This document shows, one piece after another, positions 12,901 through 24,176 of a stretch of 64,000 nucleotides of DNA. The position numbers and the translations under genes are program-made. The stretch is from Boswellia sacra (lineage: Eukaryota > Streptophyta > Magnoliopsida > Sapindales > Burseraceae), in contig SNVD02006192.1 of the NCBI GenBank assembly GCA_013180625.2, forward strand, positions 179,341-243,340. Direction: 5' to 3'. The stretch's first letter is position 1, and every line of letters starts with the position of its first letter. The notes under the pieces were generated by a model, which was given only the letters and a program-made list of their open reading frames with translations, was not told the origin of the DNA and ran no database searches.

Positions 12901-13446
12901 TCAATTTGCCCTTTTAATATGCCGCTAACTACAACTGACAATGGCTAGAACAACGAACTAGATGCCGCCTGTTTCATTCGTTGCTGATCTTATATGCTCT
13001 TTTAGGTCCCCTGACGTTCATTTCTCTGACGTCTCTAATGGGGATGTGGGCTCCTCTACTTGGAAAGCTGATAGGCAGAAACGTGGTAAAAGTTTCAAAT
13101 CTCATGGATCTGGTTCTAAGCAAAAATGGTAAAGAAGGGCAAAATATTAGGCATTTGTTGGTAAATGGCAAGAAAATATGAAAAGGATTTGTTGGGAGAG
13201 AACGAATATGAAAGGAAAGGGGATTTGATGGGAAATTTAGGGATTAGGAAATTACGAGATAAGACGAGAGATAGGGGAAGTGATAAAAGTATTTTAAAAG
13301 ATTTTACTGCAGACCACTAAAAACTGCCTTAGATATAATACATTTCTACTACGACCGTGGTAGCCTGCCATAAAATTGGATTTTTTACTGCATATCTTAA
13401 GGCCTGCCGTAAAGGGGTGCAGTAAAAAGCACATTTTCTAGTAGTG
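9994..13446 (+). mobile_element. CACTA transposon (3453 bp) carrying a SUVH gene fragment
   Basis: Left end CACTACAAGAAAAAAAGC; the right end (reverse complement) reads CACTACTAGAAAATGTGC, and both then continue CTTTTTAC. Flanked by the 3-bp duplication AGA (9991-9993 and 13447-13449), diagnostic of CACTA. Subterminal GC-rich motifs (GGCGGG, CGCGGTAAA, GGTAGCCTGCCA) repeat at both ends. No transposase domain is visible, so it is non-autonomous. Removing it rejoins chromovirus RNase H. The middle (10260-12700) shows no recognised gene; 12737-13125 is a captured host gene piece. Confidence 0.92.
12737..13125 (+). pseudogene. SUVH: Captured fragment of a SUVH1/SUVH3-type histone H3K9 methyltransferase (N-terminal region)
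   Basis: ATG at 12737 opens a frame ending in DKSRVLDV, the conserved start of SUVH1/SUVH3-like proteins. A TAG stop follows at about 12824. Further family pieces appear in shifted frames: LVPVLPSS (about 12833), APPCGPFPTGFSS with CPFNMP (about 12864-12925), and SFRSPDV with VSNGDVGSS (about 13000-13060). Order and spacing match the Pro-rich, low-conservation N-terminus of that family; the SRA (methyl-cytosine reading), pre-SET and SET (catalytic) domains are absent. The piece has stops and frameshifts and cannot make enzyme. Identification rests on short conserved words, so moderately sure. Confidence 0.68.
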
Positions 13447-13449
13447 AGA

Positions 13450-13860
13450 TTAACTTCAATACTTGTCCTTGCGATACCACAACGTGGAGTTGATTATGTA
13501 GTATTCACTGATGCCTCCTTGAATGAATTAGGATGTGTGCTAATGCAACAAGGTCAGTTGTAGCTTATGCTTCTGGGTAGTTAAAACCTCAGGAGCAGAA
13601 TTATCCCACCCATGATTTAGAACTTGTTATGGTAGTGAATGCTTCGAAAATTTGGTGACGTTATTTGTATGGCAAAAGGTTTGAAGTCTTTTGTGATCAT
13701 ATAAGTTTGAAATACATTTTCACCCAAAAAGACTTGAACTTGAGACAACGAAGATGGATAGAGTATTGGGAAGACAATGACTTCTCTATCCAATATCACC
13801 CGGGCAAAGCAAATATGGTGGCTGATGCATTAAGTAGAAAGTCGAGGGCTATGGTTAGTG
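13450..13860 (+). pseudogene. Chromovirus RNase H (rest)
   Basis: Resumes after the CACTA insertion: YVVFTDASLNELGCVLMQQG (first catalytic Asp in TDAS), then HDLELV in decayed form, [20 protein letters not shown] (Asp in CDH), [35 protein letters not shown] (last Asp in VADALSR). Frame changes at about 13560-13665 and stops between break it. The RNase H removes RNA from RNA-DNA hybrids during reverse transcription. Confidence 0.88.
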
Positions 13861-14710
13861 CAATGATAGGAGAGTGGAGCATGTTGCAGTCTATTCATGA
13901 TTTTGATATCTTGGTTAAGGATTGCGGAGATCAAATTCGCCTTTTCACATTTGTTGCTCAACCGTCTCTTATGCATAGAGTGATCGAGTTACAAAATCAA
14001 GATTTAGAGACTAAAGCCATGTATGAGCAAGTGTTACACGGTGACGGAATTGTTGATTAGACAATTAGTTCAGATGGGAGTTTACGATTCAAAGGCAGGA
14101 TCTTTGTGCCATCAAGTAAAGAGTGTAAAGATGACTTCCTTAAGGAATTTCATTACTCTAAATTTGTTGTTCATCCTGATGGTACCAAGATGTATCATGA
14201 CTTGCGTTGTCAGTTTTGGTGGAAAGGAATGAAAAGGGATGTTGTTAAATATGTGTGCAAATACCTTACTGGTCAACAAGTGAAGGCTAAGCATCAAAGG
14301 CTTGCAGGATTACTCCAACCACGTCCTGTAGCAGAATGGAAATGGGACTTCATCACCACGGATATTGTTACTGGATTGCCACGTTCTTTAAGAGGAAAGG
14401 ATGCAATATGGGTGATTGTAAATAAGTTAACAAAAGCATCACATTTTCTTCCTATCCGCTAATCGATTCGGTGGATGTTTTGAGTCAGCTGTACATTAAA
14501 GAAATTGTGAGATTGCATGGAGTTCAAGTTTCAGTGGTGTCAGATAAAGATCCTAGATTTACAGCTCAATTTTGACAAAGCCTTCAAAGAGCTATGGGTA
14601 CGTAATTGTTATTTAGTACAGCTTTTCATCCTCAACTGATGGTCAATCAGAGTGTACTATTCAAATTTTGGAAGATATGTTGAGGGCTTGTGTGATGGAT
14701 TTTCAAGGTA
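13861..14710 (+). pseudogene. Chromovirus integrase, N-terminal and core parts
   Basis: Follows RNase H directly. The zinc-binding region reads EFHYSKFVVHPDGTKMYHDL with FWWKGMKRDV, but the usual CxxC is decayed to CKYLTG, losing one Cys. The core has WDFITTDIVTGLP (first catalytic Asp), VSDKDPRFTAQF (second Asp), and QSECTIQILEDM (catalytic Glu). Stops at about 14058 and 14460 and two frame changes break it. The domain is cut at 14710 after ...MLRACVMDFQG by the 40-kb CACTA and continues at 55182. Confidence 0.9.
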
Positions 14711-15930
14711 CACTACGTGAAAAATAGGTATTTGCGACAAAATTTTTTGCGACGAAACAACATTTGTCACAAAAAGCGCCTTTCTGTGACAAAATGTAAT
14801 TTTATCGCCAAAAGTAGTAGCAAAATTAAAAACTTAAGAAAATCATATGTTGCGACGAATATTTTCTCTCTAAAAAAGCTATATTGCGAGAAAACCATTT
14901 TCCTCGCAAAACGTCAATGATGAATATAAATATGAAGCTTTCACGATGAAAGTTACACATTTTGCGAGGAAATTATCGTCTCCATAAGAAGCAGCCAAAT
15001 TTATTCCTTTTCTTTTTTTTTGACCACTATTTCCTCACGATATAACACCTATTGCGACAATAGTCATTTCCTCGCAAAATGACTAGGTGAAATAAATACT
15101 TCTGCGACGAAATTAGCACCTTTCGCGAGAAAATTTTCCTCACCAAAAGAAGTAACCAAATTCCCCTTTTTATTTTTTTCGAGCACTATTTCCCCCTAAT
15201 ACATAATATATTGCGATAAAACTCATTTTCTTGCAAAATGAGAAGGATGCGTAAATCTTTCTATGATGAAAATCATAACTTTCGCTAGGAAATTGTCTCC
15301 ACCAAAAGATGTGAACAAATTTCGCTCTTTATCTTTTTGCGACCATTACTTCCTTGTGACATGGCTTCTTTTGCGACAACACATTTTTGCTGCAAAATGA
15401 GAAGAATATGTAAATCTTTTTGTGACGAAAATTGCACTTATTGGGAGGACAATATCCTCACAAAAAGATTTAACTAAATTTCAGACTTCTCTTTTTTATG
15501 ACCATTCTTTCCTCGCGATATGATGTCGTTTGCGATAAAACTTATTTCTTCAGAAAATTACTAGAGCAAATAATTTTTTTGCAACAAAAGTTACATCTTT
15601 TGGGAGGAAAATATCCTCACTGGAAGACATAATTTAATACCTCTCTTTTTTTTTTTTTTGCGACCATATTTTCATCGTCGTAGTGCGTCTTTTGCGACAA
15701 AAGTTGTTTCCTCGCAAAATGAGAAGTGCACATAGATCTTTTTGCGACAAAAGTTGTGCCTCTCATGAGCAAATAATCCTCGCCAAAAGATGTAACTAAA
15801 TTTCTCTCTTTTCTTTTTTGTGACAATTATTTCCTCGCGATTACGAATCATTTGCGACAAAACTAATTTCCTTGCAAAATGTCAAAGCCACATAAATCTT
15901 GTTGCATCGAATTTGGTTTCCTCACAGTAT
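14711..15930 (+). repeat. 5' terminal region of the composite CACTA with a tandem array of about 160 bp units
   Basis: The motif TTTTGCGACAAAA and variants (GCGACGAAA, CTCGCAAAATGA, GCGAGGAAA) recur on both strands, as expected for subterminal transposase-binding repeats. From about 14930 they are organised as some six units of about 155-160 bp, each with a T-rich run, a GCGACCATTATTTCCTCGCGAT-like core seen near 15020, 15173, 15334, 15493, 15652 and 15812, a GCGACAAAACT block and an AAATCTTTTTGCGACGAA block. The minus-strand ORFs here are by-products of the repeats. Confidence 0.75.
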
Positions 15931-15949
15931 GGCAATGGTACAAAAAATT

Positions 15950-18600
15950 AAATACTAAGAAAGTTAAACAAATTAAATATTAATATAAAATAACTTGTAT
16001 ATTAGTTTTATAAAATTAAATTAATTAATCCCTGTGGTTTTAATAAATAACCAAAATTTAAATATTAATTAAAATATATAATTTATTGAATCAAATTAAA
16101 TAATTTATGATATTTATCAAATATTCTTAATCTCTATTTTTTAATAGTTTTCAAAAATTTGAATATTAAGTTAAATAATTTATATTTACTAAATGAATTT
16201 TTTAAGAAATATAAATCAACTTCAGAATAAATTTTGGACGATTAATATTAGTTATGTTATTGTAAAACATTTTATTCATTAAATTATTATAGAAATATAG
16301 TCTTATATTATATTTATAATTTCGGATTGTGTTCAGATTTTGATACTACGTGGATTGAAACTCGGATGAACCAATTAGTTTATTAATTTTATTTTATTAG
16401 TTTATCTTTTTTATAATTAATATTATTTAGTCAATAGTGCTTCAATTAGTGCTGATGGTCTTGCGGTTGCGTCTTAATTGGCAAAAACACGAACTTGGGT
16501 TCAAGGCATGCCTCTCTACGTTTAAGTTTTTATTGTTATTTTAGGAAGCATAGATTTAAAATATATTTAAATATTGTGTGTAAAATTAATCAAATTCAAA
16601 AATAGGTATAAACCAATTTCTTCTAATCTAAATTCATAGTTTATATTAACTTGGTTTTTATAGAAGTTTTATAATTTGGTTCCTAACCAATCAATGTCTA
16701 TGTGTTACTGTAAATTTATAGTTATGATTCGTAATCAAGTAAACTCATATAAATAAATATTTAATTTGAAAATGAATTACTAATAAATCAGTCCAATGCG
16801 TTTATCAGTTTAATTTAGGATTGATTGACTGATTGGATCAAGGTAACCACATACATTTATTATAATTAATCAAACTACAAATATAATTTTTACAATTTAA
16901 TACGTAATGAATTGAATACATAAATAAGTTTAGTTAGATTTAAATTAATTATCAATTTAATTTAGACTTAGAAGTATCTTATTTGTAGATGATCAAATCA
17001 CTAATCAATCACGCAAATTTAGTTATAAATTTGATTGAGGATACGTTGACTCAAACAGTAAAGTAAGTATATAAAAATATCATAATTAATCAAACTACAT
17101 TTACAATTTTTTTTTTAATTTGATTCATAATCAATTAAATTGTATATAGAATTTTCTTCATAACTTAATTATGAATAAATTAAAACTTATTTATGGAAGT
17201 AATATTTTATTAAACAAAACTTTAACTTTTATTTTATATTTTAAATTTTTAACATATTGAATACACAGGTTTATACACAAGGGTTTTGGACCTCGATCCT
17301 TGTTTAACTCCCTGGATATTCTTGTAATTCCCAATCCCATCCTTGGCTAGGTAGTTTCGTGACTCCTACTTCAATGTCAAATATTCAATTCTTAATTTAA
17401 TGTTTATAATTAATAATTTGGATATAAAATTTTTTTATAAACTATTGTTTTTATAATTGCAATTAAATTCGTTAAATAATTGATTTCCAAAAGTATATAG
17501 GAAATAAGGGTAAATAGGTAATATTTTAGATCAAATAATATGTATATTCAGTGTTAAAAATCTTGTTAGCACTTCTTTTAAGATTTAGCAAAATTTAAAA
17601 CAAATAGGGATAATTCTAATTTGCCCCCTGAGGTTAGGCCTAAAAAAAATTGAGGACCTCAGTTTTCTAAAACCTAAGATTGCCCCCTGAGGTTACTGTA
17701 GCACCGTTGATTTAACGGAAAATGTATTAAACCGTTAGATTTAACGGAAATGCATTAAATAATAACTTAATGCTAATATTAGATTTAACAAAAAATATAT
17801 TAAATAATAACTTAACGCTAATAAGCAGTAAAATGAACTATAATACTCTTTTCTAAATGGTTTCTAAAGCGTTAAGTTACTATTTAATGCATTTTCCGTT
17901 AAATCTAACGGTGCTACAGTAACCTTAGGGGGCAATTTTAGGGGTCAAAAAACTGAGGTCCTCAATTTGCTTTAGGCCGAACCTCAGGGGGCAAATTGGA
18001 ATTATCCCAAACGGATATTAATAAGCAGTATAAATTAATAAAGTGATATTACATGTTAAACGGTTAGTAGACATATTAAGTGATTATAACAAATACTTAC
18101 GGTAATAGTAAATTGTTGAGATATTCTGAGTAATGCTTAGTGCGTGCAAACAACATAAATAATTAAAATTAAACTGTATAATTAATGTCATGTACAACAT
18201 ATGAATAATCAATCATTTATCAATTTGAGCAAAAAAATAGGATTTAAATTTCAATACTTCCATAAAATTTGGGAAAAACATAGGATCATAATTATTTACC
18301 GTTTTGATTTTTTTTTTTTACAACATAAAGAAATATCTTTCTTCAATAAAGATATATTAAGTAATTAAAGATTTGATTTACGAAAATAATTAAGTATAAT
18401 TTTATTCATAATATTAAAATAATATTTCTATGTGTAATTAATGTAAGAAATGAAAAATGAACATTAATTACCATAATTTGAAGTATTGTTAGAAATATTA
18501 CGTATGATTAGAAAATCAAACAATTAAAATTAAGATTGACATAATAAAATAATATATTAAGCAAGTTGATTATGTATTATAAAAGATTAAGGAAATATAC
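15950..18600. other. Copy A: AT-rich non-coding left arm of the CACTA
   Basis: No coding signal. It aligns with copy B at 35232-37970 (shared words such as TTAATTAATCCCTGTG at about 16020 and 35235, and CAACATAAAGAA at about 18321 and 37663), proving that A and B are copies of one element. The intact pre-insertion site of B's hAT element lies at 16967-16974 (CTTAGAAG). Confidence 0.75.
17607..18008. mobile_element. MITE with long inverted repeats (Mutator-like)
   Basis: 402 bp. The ends are near-perfect inverted repeats of more than 100 bp: GGGATAATTCTAATTTGCCC on the left against GGGATAATTCCAATTTGCCC from the right end, continuing through CCCCTGAGGTT and AACGGTGCTACAG. Flanks AAACAAATA (17598-17606) and AAACGGATA (18009-18017) fit a 9-bp TSD with two changes, the length for Mutator-like elements. 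No coding capacity. Transcripts would fold into a long hairpin, a potential small-RNA source. Confidence 0.8.
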
Positions 18601-18689
18601 CGGCTTGACGTAAGGAGAGTTTGCGGGAAACAAAAAAATTTCCCAAATTATTAGGGGGAAATCCCTAGAGCCAAAAACAACCCATCACT

Positions 18690-18940
18690 AGGTCCCTTTC
18701 CTCACCACCACCGTTTTCTCCTCCATCTGTTTAAAGTTGTAGTACTACTATCGCCTCCTCCATCTTTTAAAGGCAACACCACCATCATCTCCTCCATCTA
18801 TTGAAGGCAACACCATCGTCATCTCATCCATGTATTTGGAGCACCACCACTGCCATCTCCTCCATCTATCAAAAGCACCATCACCGCTGTCTCTTCCATC
18901 TGTTTAAAGCAACGCCAATTGCATCTCCTCCATCTATGCT
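18690..18940 (+). repeat. Minisatellite of about 36 bp, copy A
   Basis: Some six or seven degenerate units built around CACCACCATC-TCTCCTCCATCT followed by ATT/TTTAAAGGCAA. A matching array occurs in copy B at about 38050-38300. It lies in the leader region upstream of the transposase genes. Confidence 0.7.
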
Positions 18941-18999
18941 AGTAATATGGGTTTCTCCTCTGGTTCATTATCAGTCTTTGTTTGATTTTTTTTTAGTAT

Positions 19000-21852
19000 A
19001 ATTTATATAGCCCAATGATGGACAATTTTGGAGTATGTTGGCCTAGATCTTCATTGTAATTCTTTGTTTGATAATTTTTTTCATGATTCTTATACATATT
19101 TTTATAAGTGAATCGAACCTAGTAGGTTTCATGACCACAAATAAGTGACATTATTTATTATAATAGCTGATAATAATATTCGTTGTAATTCGGAAGAGTA
19201 TTATTTTATTGATTTAATAAATATTATTAAACCAATTGAACCTTTTAATTCATACATTGATATGATGAATGTTATCAAGCTTACCAAAGTCTTGATTTTA
19301 CGTCTAAAGGCTTCCTTTAAAAAAAAAGTTCTGTTAAGATTTTGTTGTTGGGCAGCTACTCCACAAAAAAAAAATGTATGTATTATTAGAGTTAAAACTC
19401 ACTAATCAAATATATTCTACTACATGCTTGGATATTTGAAAGTTGATCTTTTCCTCTAATGAATCTATCAATTTCATATACTTAGGTGTAAATTCTTGAG
19501 CATTGTTGTCAAATAAGACCTTCCACCCTCCCATGACAATTATAGGAAACAATGATACATCTTCGCTTGTGATTCATATATAAACTTTAAAAATTAATAT
19601 ACAATTGGATACTTTGAATGCATGTAGGAAGCAAGTATGGTTAGTTCTTTCTACCGCACATGTTTGGTCACTTGAAGAACCATTTTATTGGATTTCAACA
19701 TATTTGATTTGCTAATGGGATGATACTAACTTCCCACGGTGTGTACAAGCTCCTAATGATGTTGTTCTTATGACTTTTGTTGTTCTACATTTTGTTTTGT
19801 GTGTGCAATAATCTGCATGGTCTTGTACACAGGGATATATGCTTTTCTGGGTAGTTAGTTATTCATTCTACCAATGGGTTACCTGGTTGCCACCTCTGTT
19901 ATTTGCATTGAAGCCTACAGCTAGAATACTTGTGTATTGTTCTTTTTATTTGACTAATTTTACTTTTTTGTGGATACGAACTAAAAAAGAAATAAAAATG
20001 TAGTAACTAAGGATGTATAAAGCAATGATGACATTTTTTAAAGTAAGTTTAAACATGTATTTGTCAAGACAACTAAAGGTAATCAAATAGTCAAAATATA
20101 GTGCACATGGCATTGCAAAAAAGCCCTGAAATTGGCAAAAGCAACTAAATTAACATTTTGATCTTTAGAACTTCAAAATGAGTTATTCTTTTCTCATCTT
20201 ATAGGCTAGTTTACAGCTATATATCCTGGTAAATAGAAAAAATCATTTAAGATGGCAGTGCTTATTATTATTCTGGACTATAATCATATTAAGGGTGTGT
20301 TTATAGCAAATTGATTTGGAAAGAGGTAGAAGCATGTATTTCAAAAGTTTCATTGTAACCTTTGATTCTATTTAGATGAATCTATCCATGTATTTTTCAA
20401 AGAGTTGTTGTATTTTTATTTTTTGCTAAGCTTAGAGCTGCTGCATTAGTTATGAGGTCACTTCCATAAGTATTGGTAAGAACTAGGTTGCTTTAAGACT
20501 TTTATTAAGTATCTATTGTCTTGCTTGGAAACATCATGAAATGTGACATTTTCAATGTAATTTTTAAGCTTTTATTTGCTTGATTTTATAATGCAATCCT
20601 GATGTTATATTTGACCGATAGTGATTTCATATTAGATGTTGAAAGAAGTTCTTGTTATAATGATTTAACATGATGTTTTTCAGCTATCGTAGATCTTATT
20701 TCATAGCTTACGAAATTCCTCTTTGCCAAGGCATATATTTTGCGGATAACCATTCACAATTTGAAAAAAAAAAAAAAAGGTCGTACGGTCAACATTTATT
20801 TGGTTAAACCATTTGTTTTGAGTCATCAACATTAAAAGTAGTTGTTAATCAATCAAGCTCTCTGACTCCCTCTTGCCTTGCCAAGGATTTCAATTTATGA
20901 GCTAAAGATGGCAAATGGGCCCTCCAATTAAGCTTAGCTGCCTTTGCTGTGGGGCATAGAAGTAAACTCCACAAAGTAATGTCTCAAATCTTGAAGTGAT
21001 TGTCTTCATATCTTTTCACTATTAATGAATCTATTTGTGACTGTAAAAAAAAAAAATTAATATTTTGCTATTTTAAATTTTGTAAATTTATGTTTAGAAT
21101 TGGCTAAATTTAATTTTTATGATAGCAATCAAAGTTATTAAAATTAGCATCTGATCTATCATTATCCCGCAGGTGAAGAACTGGTTGGATTATACTTTCA
21201 GCATGATTTGTCCCATCTTCCTATAGAATCAGAGCTCTTCCTAACCTATACTAGGTTAGCACCGAATAAAGAAAAAATGATAAGTTTACTAGGATAGAAT
21301 GCCCTGTTATTTGATGAATTAATCGCCAATGAAATAAGTTCCAAATAATGTATTAGATCATACACCCCTTAAAATCAGCATATGACATAACAATTCATCA
21401 AGTTTGGTAATCCTATTGGAATAAGTAGAAGACCTTGATGTTTGTTTGAAATGCAAGTAGCACCTTTGATTGGAAGATTTGATTCCTATAGTAAGCAATC
21501 AAAGGCGGACTTCAAACAAATAAGAAGCTTTAGCTATTTTGATTTAGTTTAGTTATTGTAAATTAAAACTAACATATGGCAGCTTTTACATCACTATCTT
21601 AATTTATTTATTTTATTTTTTTATATGTTGAATACCATAATATGGAAATCAATTGTTGGATTTAGTTTTCTTTTTTGGTTGATATTGATACTAATGTGGG
21701 ATTAGATTAATGGTAATTTTTACATGCGTATTTGTGTTTAAATGATATATGATCATGTTATTAATTATGTTTTTCTTGAACTATGCTTTAAGGTAATCTT
21801 ATTGCTAAAAAATGTAGTTATGTAATTAATGCATATTTATTTTGTGTTTCAG
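19000..21852. other. Copy A: region upstream of the Transposase_24 gene, no gene recognised
   Basis: Aligns piecewise with copy B (about 38300-49450) outside B's private insertions. At about 21683 the sequence passes from GGTTGAT to ATTGATACTAATG. In B these two words lie at about 49452 and 53638, on either side of the tnp2 gene, so A has lost about 4.2 kb here with only a few bases of junction homology. Position 20003-20010 (AACTAAGG) is the unoccupied target site of the Pack-CACTA found in B at 40936. Confidence 0.7.
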
Positions 21853-23788
21853 ATGGCTCCAGGTGGCAGAAAGAAATCAAAGAATCTCAACATTCAAGAA
21901 ACTGCTAATATTAACACGCAAGAGACAACTGAAAGTCATATAGAAGTTCAAAATACTACCAGTAAATTAGGTTCTACATTTTATCATGTTATTATTATGT
22001 AACATATGAGATATATTTACATAGGTTCAAAATAGTCTTTAGAACCAACCTTATTTTAGTTATATTAGGCAATGCTTATTTTTTTTTATTTTTTTATTTT
22101 TGTAGCCTCACCTTCACCACCTCCGCAACGTAAAGGTTGTGGTCCTTCTCAAAGTATACAAGTAGACTATATTGTGCATTCAAAAGGCAAGATAGTTTTG
22201 ACTATCTCAATAGAGACTCAAAAAGCCACTAGAGAATATGCAAAGAACCTTGCTAGTGAGTCTGGAATCATTGTTCGTAACCCTGCTTCACAGGAGTTTG
22301 AGTCTTGGTCTAAGATGCCTTGGAGACCTACTAGAGCAGAGTTGTTTGATAGACTTCTAGTATGTTTACTAGTTTTCTAAACATTCTTTGTTTTTTCTGT
22401 CATTATTTGTTTTTCTTCATATGTATAATGTTTATTTGAAAATATAGGCAAAGTTTGATTTAGATTTCAGCCAAGAGCATGTTGTACATTGCATCAATGA
22501 TATTATGGGTGATCGGTACAGATATCATCAATATTATTTGAAGAAAGAATATTTGAGACTTGGTGCAAATGATGAGGCTCGAAGACATCCTCCACCTAAT
22601 GTTACTCAAAAGGGTTGGGACTATTTATGTACTTTGTGGTCCAATGAAAAGTACAAGGTAAGAAGATTTTATATTTATTAAGTTTATTGAGATTTTTATA
22701 ATATAATAAAGTTTAAGTTGTTATATGGATGATAACAAGCATTTCACTAATTGACATATCATTAATATTAAACAACGAAGGTTGTTTGCATTTTCAGATA
22801 TATCATTTATATTGTAGAATATATGAAATTTGTGAGTTTCACAATAATATGGAATATAAGGTGTGGTTATTGTTATGGTTATTTAAGTATAAAATTTATG
22901 TATTGTGTAATTTCATTATGGAAATTGCAAATATCATGTTGAAATCAATCAATCTTGTTTACAATGATTTCATCATTTACTCTTTTTCTTTTTTACTTGT
23001 TATTAACATGTGATATAGCTTAATTTAGGAGAAATGCTTGAAATATAAAGAGAACAGAAAGAAACTCCCATTTGCTCATCACGGAGGGTCAAAATCCTTT
23101 GTATCTCATCGTGCTAAGATTTCTCAGGTGAAGTTATGGTTTTTTTTATTGATTTCATAATTTTGTTTAATATAACATGAAATTGTGAGGCATTTTGTAA
23201 CTTTTTCAAATCACTCTTTTGGATAAGGGTGGAAGTCAGACACAAAGTTTCTCTGACTTATTCAAAGCCACACATTACAAAACTGGCAAGGGATAGGTTA
23301 ACTCAAAAGCACAAGAGCATCATGTATGTCTATTATTTTTGTACATATTAAATTCATATTTCATTTTATGACTAATTACATATGAATCCTTATATTTGTA
23401 GGCATCGATATGTGAGTTAGAGAAACCTAATGGTGAAGGAGAAACACAATTGAGTGAGATAGAGATATCTCAAAAGGTCTTTGGAAAATAATCAGGCTAC
23501 GCTGAAGGATTAGGTACGCGTATACCAACAACTCAAAGGTTTACTTCACTAGCTTCATCAAGCAATGCAGAATTAAAGCAGCAAATGGAGGAGCAGAAAA
23601 AGCTGATTGAGGAATAACAAACTCAGTATGAGGTAATGGAGTCTCAGTTGGAAGGTGTTATATCTTCACAAAAAGAAACCATTGAAGAAATGCATTCCAA
23701 GTTTAAAAAATTTGAGGACTTTATGAGTCAACATTTAGCTACTAACTCTGTTGGGTCATCATCATGTTTGCCACCATCTTCATCTTAG
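21853..23788 (+). pseudogene. tnpA-like protein, Transposase_24 family (Ptta/En/Spm), copy A
   Basis: Six exons with GT-AG borders: 21853-21970 (MAPGGRKKSKN start), 22106-22359, 22448-22657, 23029-23127, 23228-23333, 23402-23788. The Transposase_24 core is clear: EYAKNLASESGIIVRNP, SWSKMPWRPTRAELFDRLL, QEHVVHCINDIMGDRYRYHQ, KCLKYKENRKKLPFAHHGGS, SFSDLFKATHYKTGKG, SGYAEGLGTRIPTTQ, then a Glu/Lys/Gln-rich coiled coil. In En/Spm the partner protein binds subterminal repeats and helps the transposase. Stops at about 23296 (a Trp codon turned TAG), 23489 and 23617 make it a pseudogene. The gene follows the start of the missing tnp2 gene's position, as in CACTA elements generally. Confidence 0.88.
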
Positions 23789-24176
23789 CTTTGGGTTCTA
23801 CTTATGGCACTTATTATCAGTCTTTTGTTAGTATATACCTTTGCTAACCTTGTTGGATCATCATCTTACTGTCAACTTTATCTTACTTTGTAGTCTACAT
23901 GTAGTAGTTAATATTAGTTTCTTTTGGTTTGTTTATGTTTTTCCTAACTCTGCTATTATGCTTACCACCATCATCATTTGTAGCCTACATGTAACAACTA
24001 ATATCATTTTCCTTTTGTTTGTATATAATTTTTCTAACTTTGATGGCCTAAGGTCATGCTTACACCACTTTTACCTTAACTTATGGTTTACTTGTAGCCC
24101 TTTTATATAGTTATTGTCGTACTTATGAAATGTTAAATTTCCTTGTAAAAATTTTATATAATATTGTATAATGAAG

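Noticed and set aside
15617..15860. Minus-strand ORFs in the CACTA 5' end
   Set aside because: Frames produced by the 160-bp subterminal repeat; no family resemblance.
16440..16520. tRNA-like or SINE promoter (GGTCTTGCGGTTG ... GGTTCAAGGC) also present at 35640-35700
   Set aside because: Weak A and B boxes, no tRNA fold, no poly-A tail or TSD; it is simply a shared segment of the two CACTA copies.
22729..23013. 94-codon ORF between exons of the Transposase_24 gene
   Set aside because: It lies in an intron, is rich in Ile/Leu/Tyr from AT-rich sequence and has no family signature.
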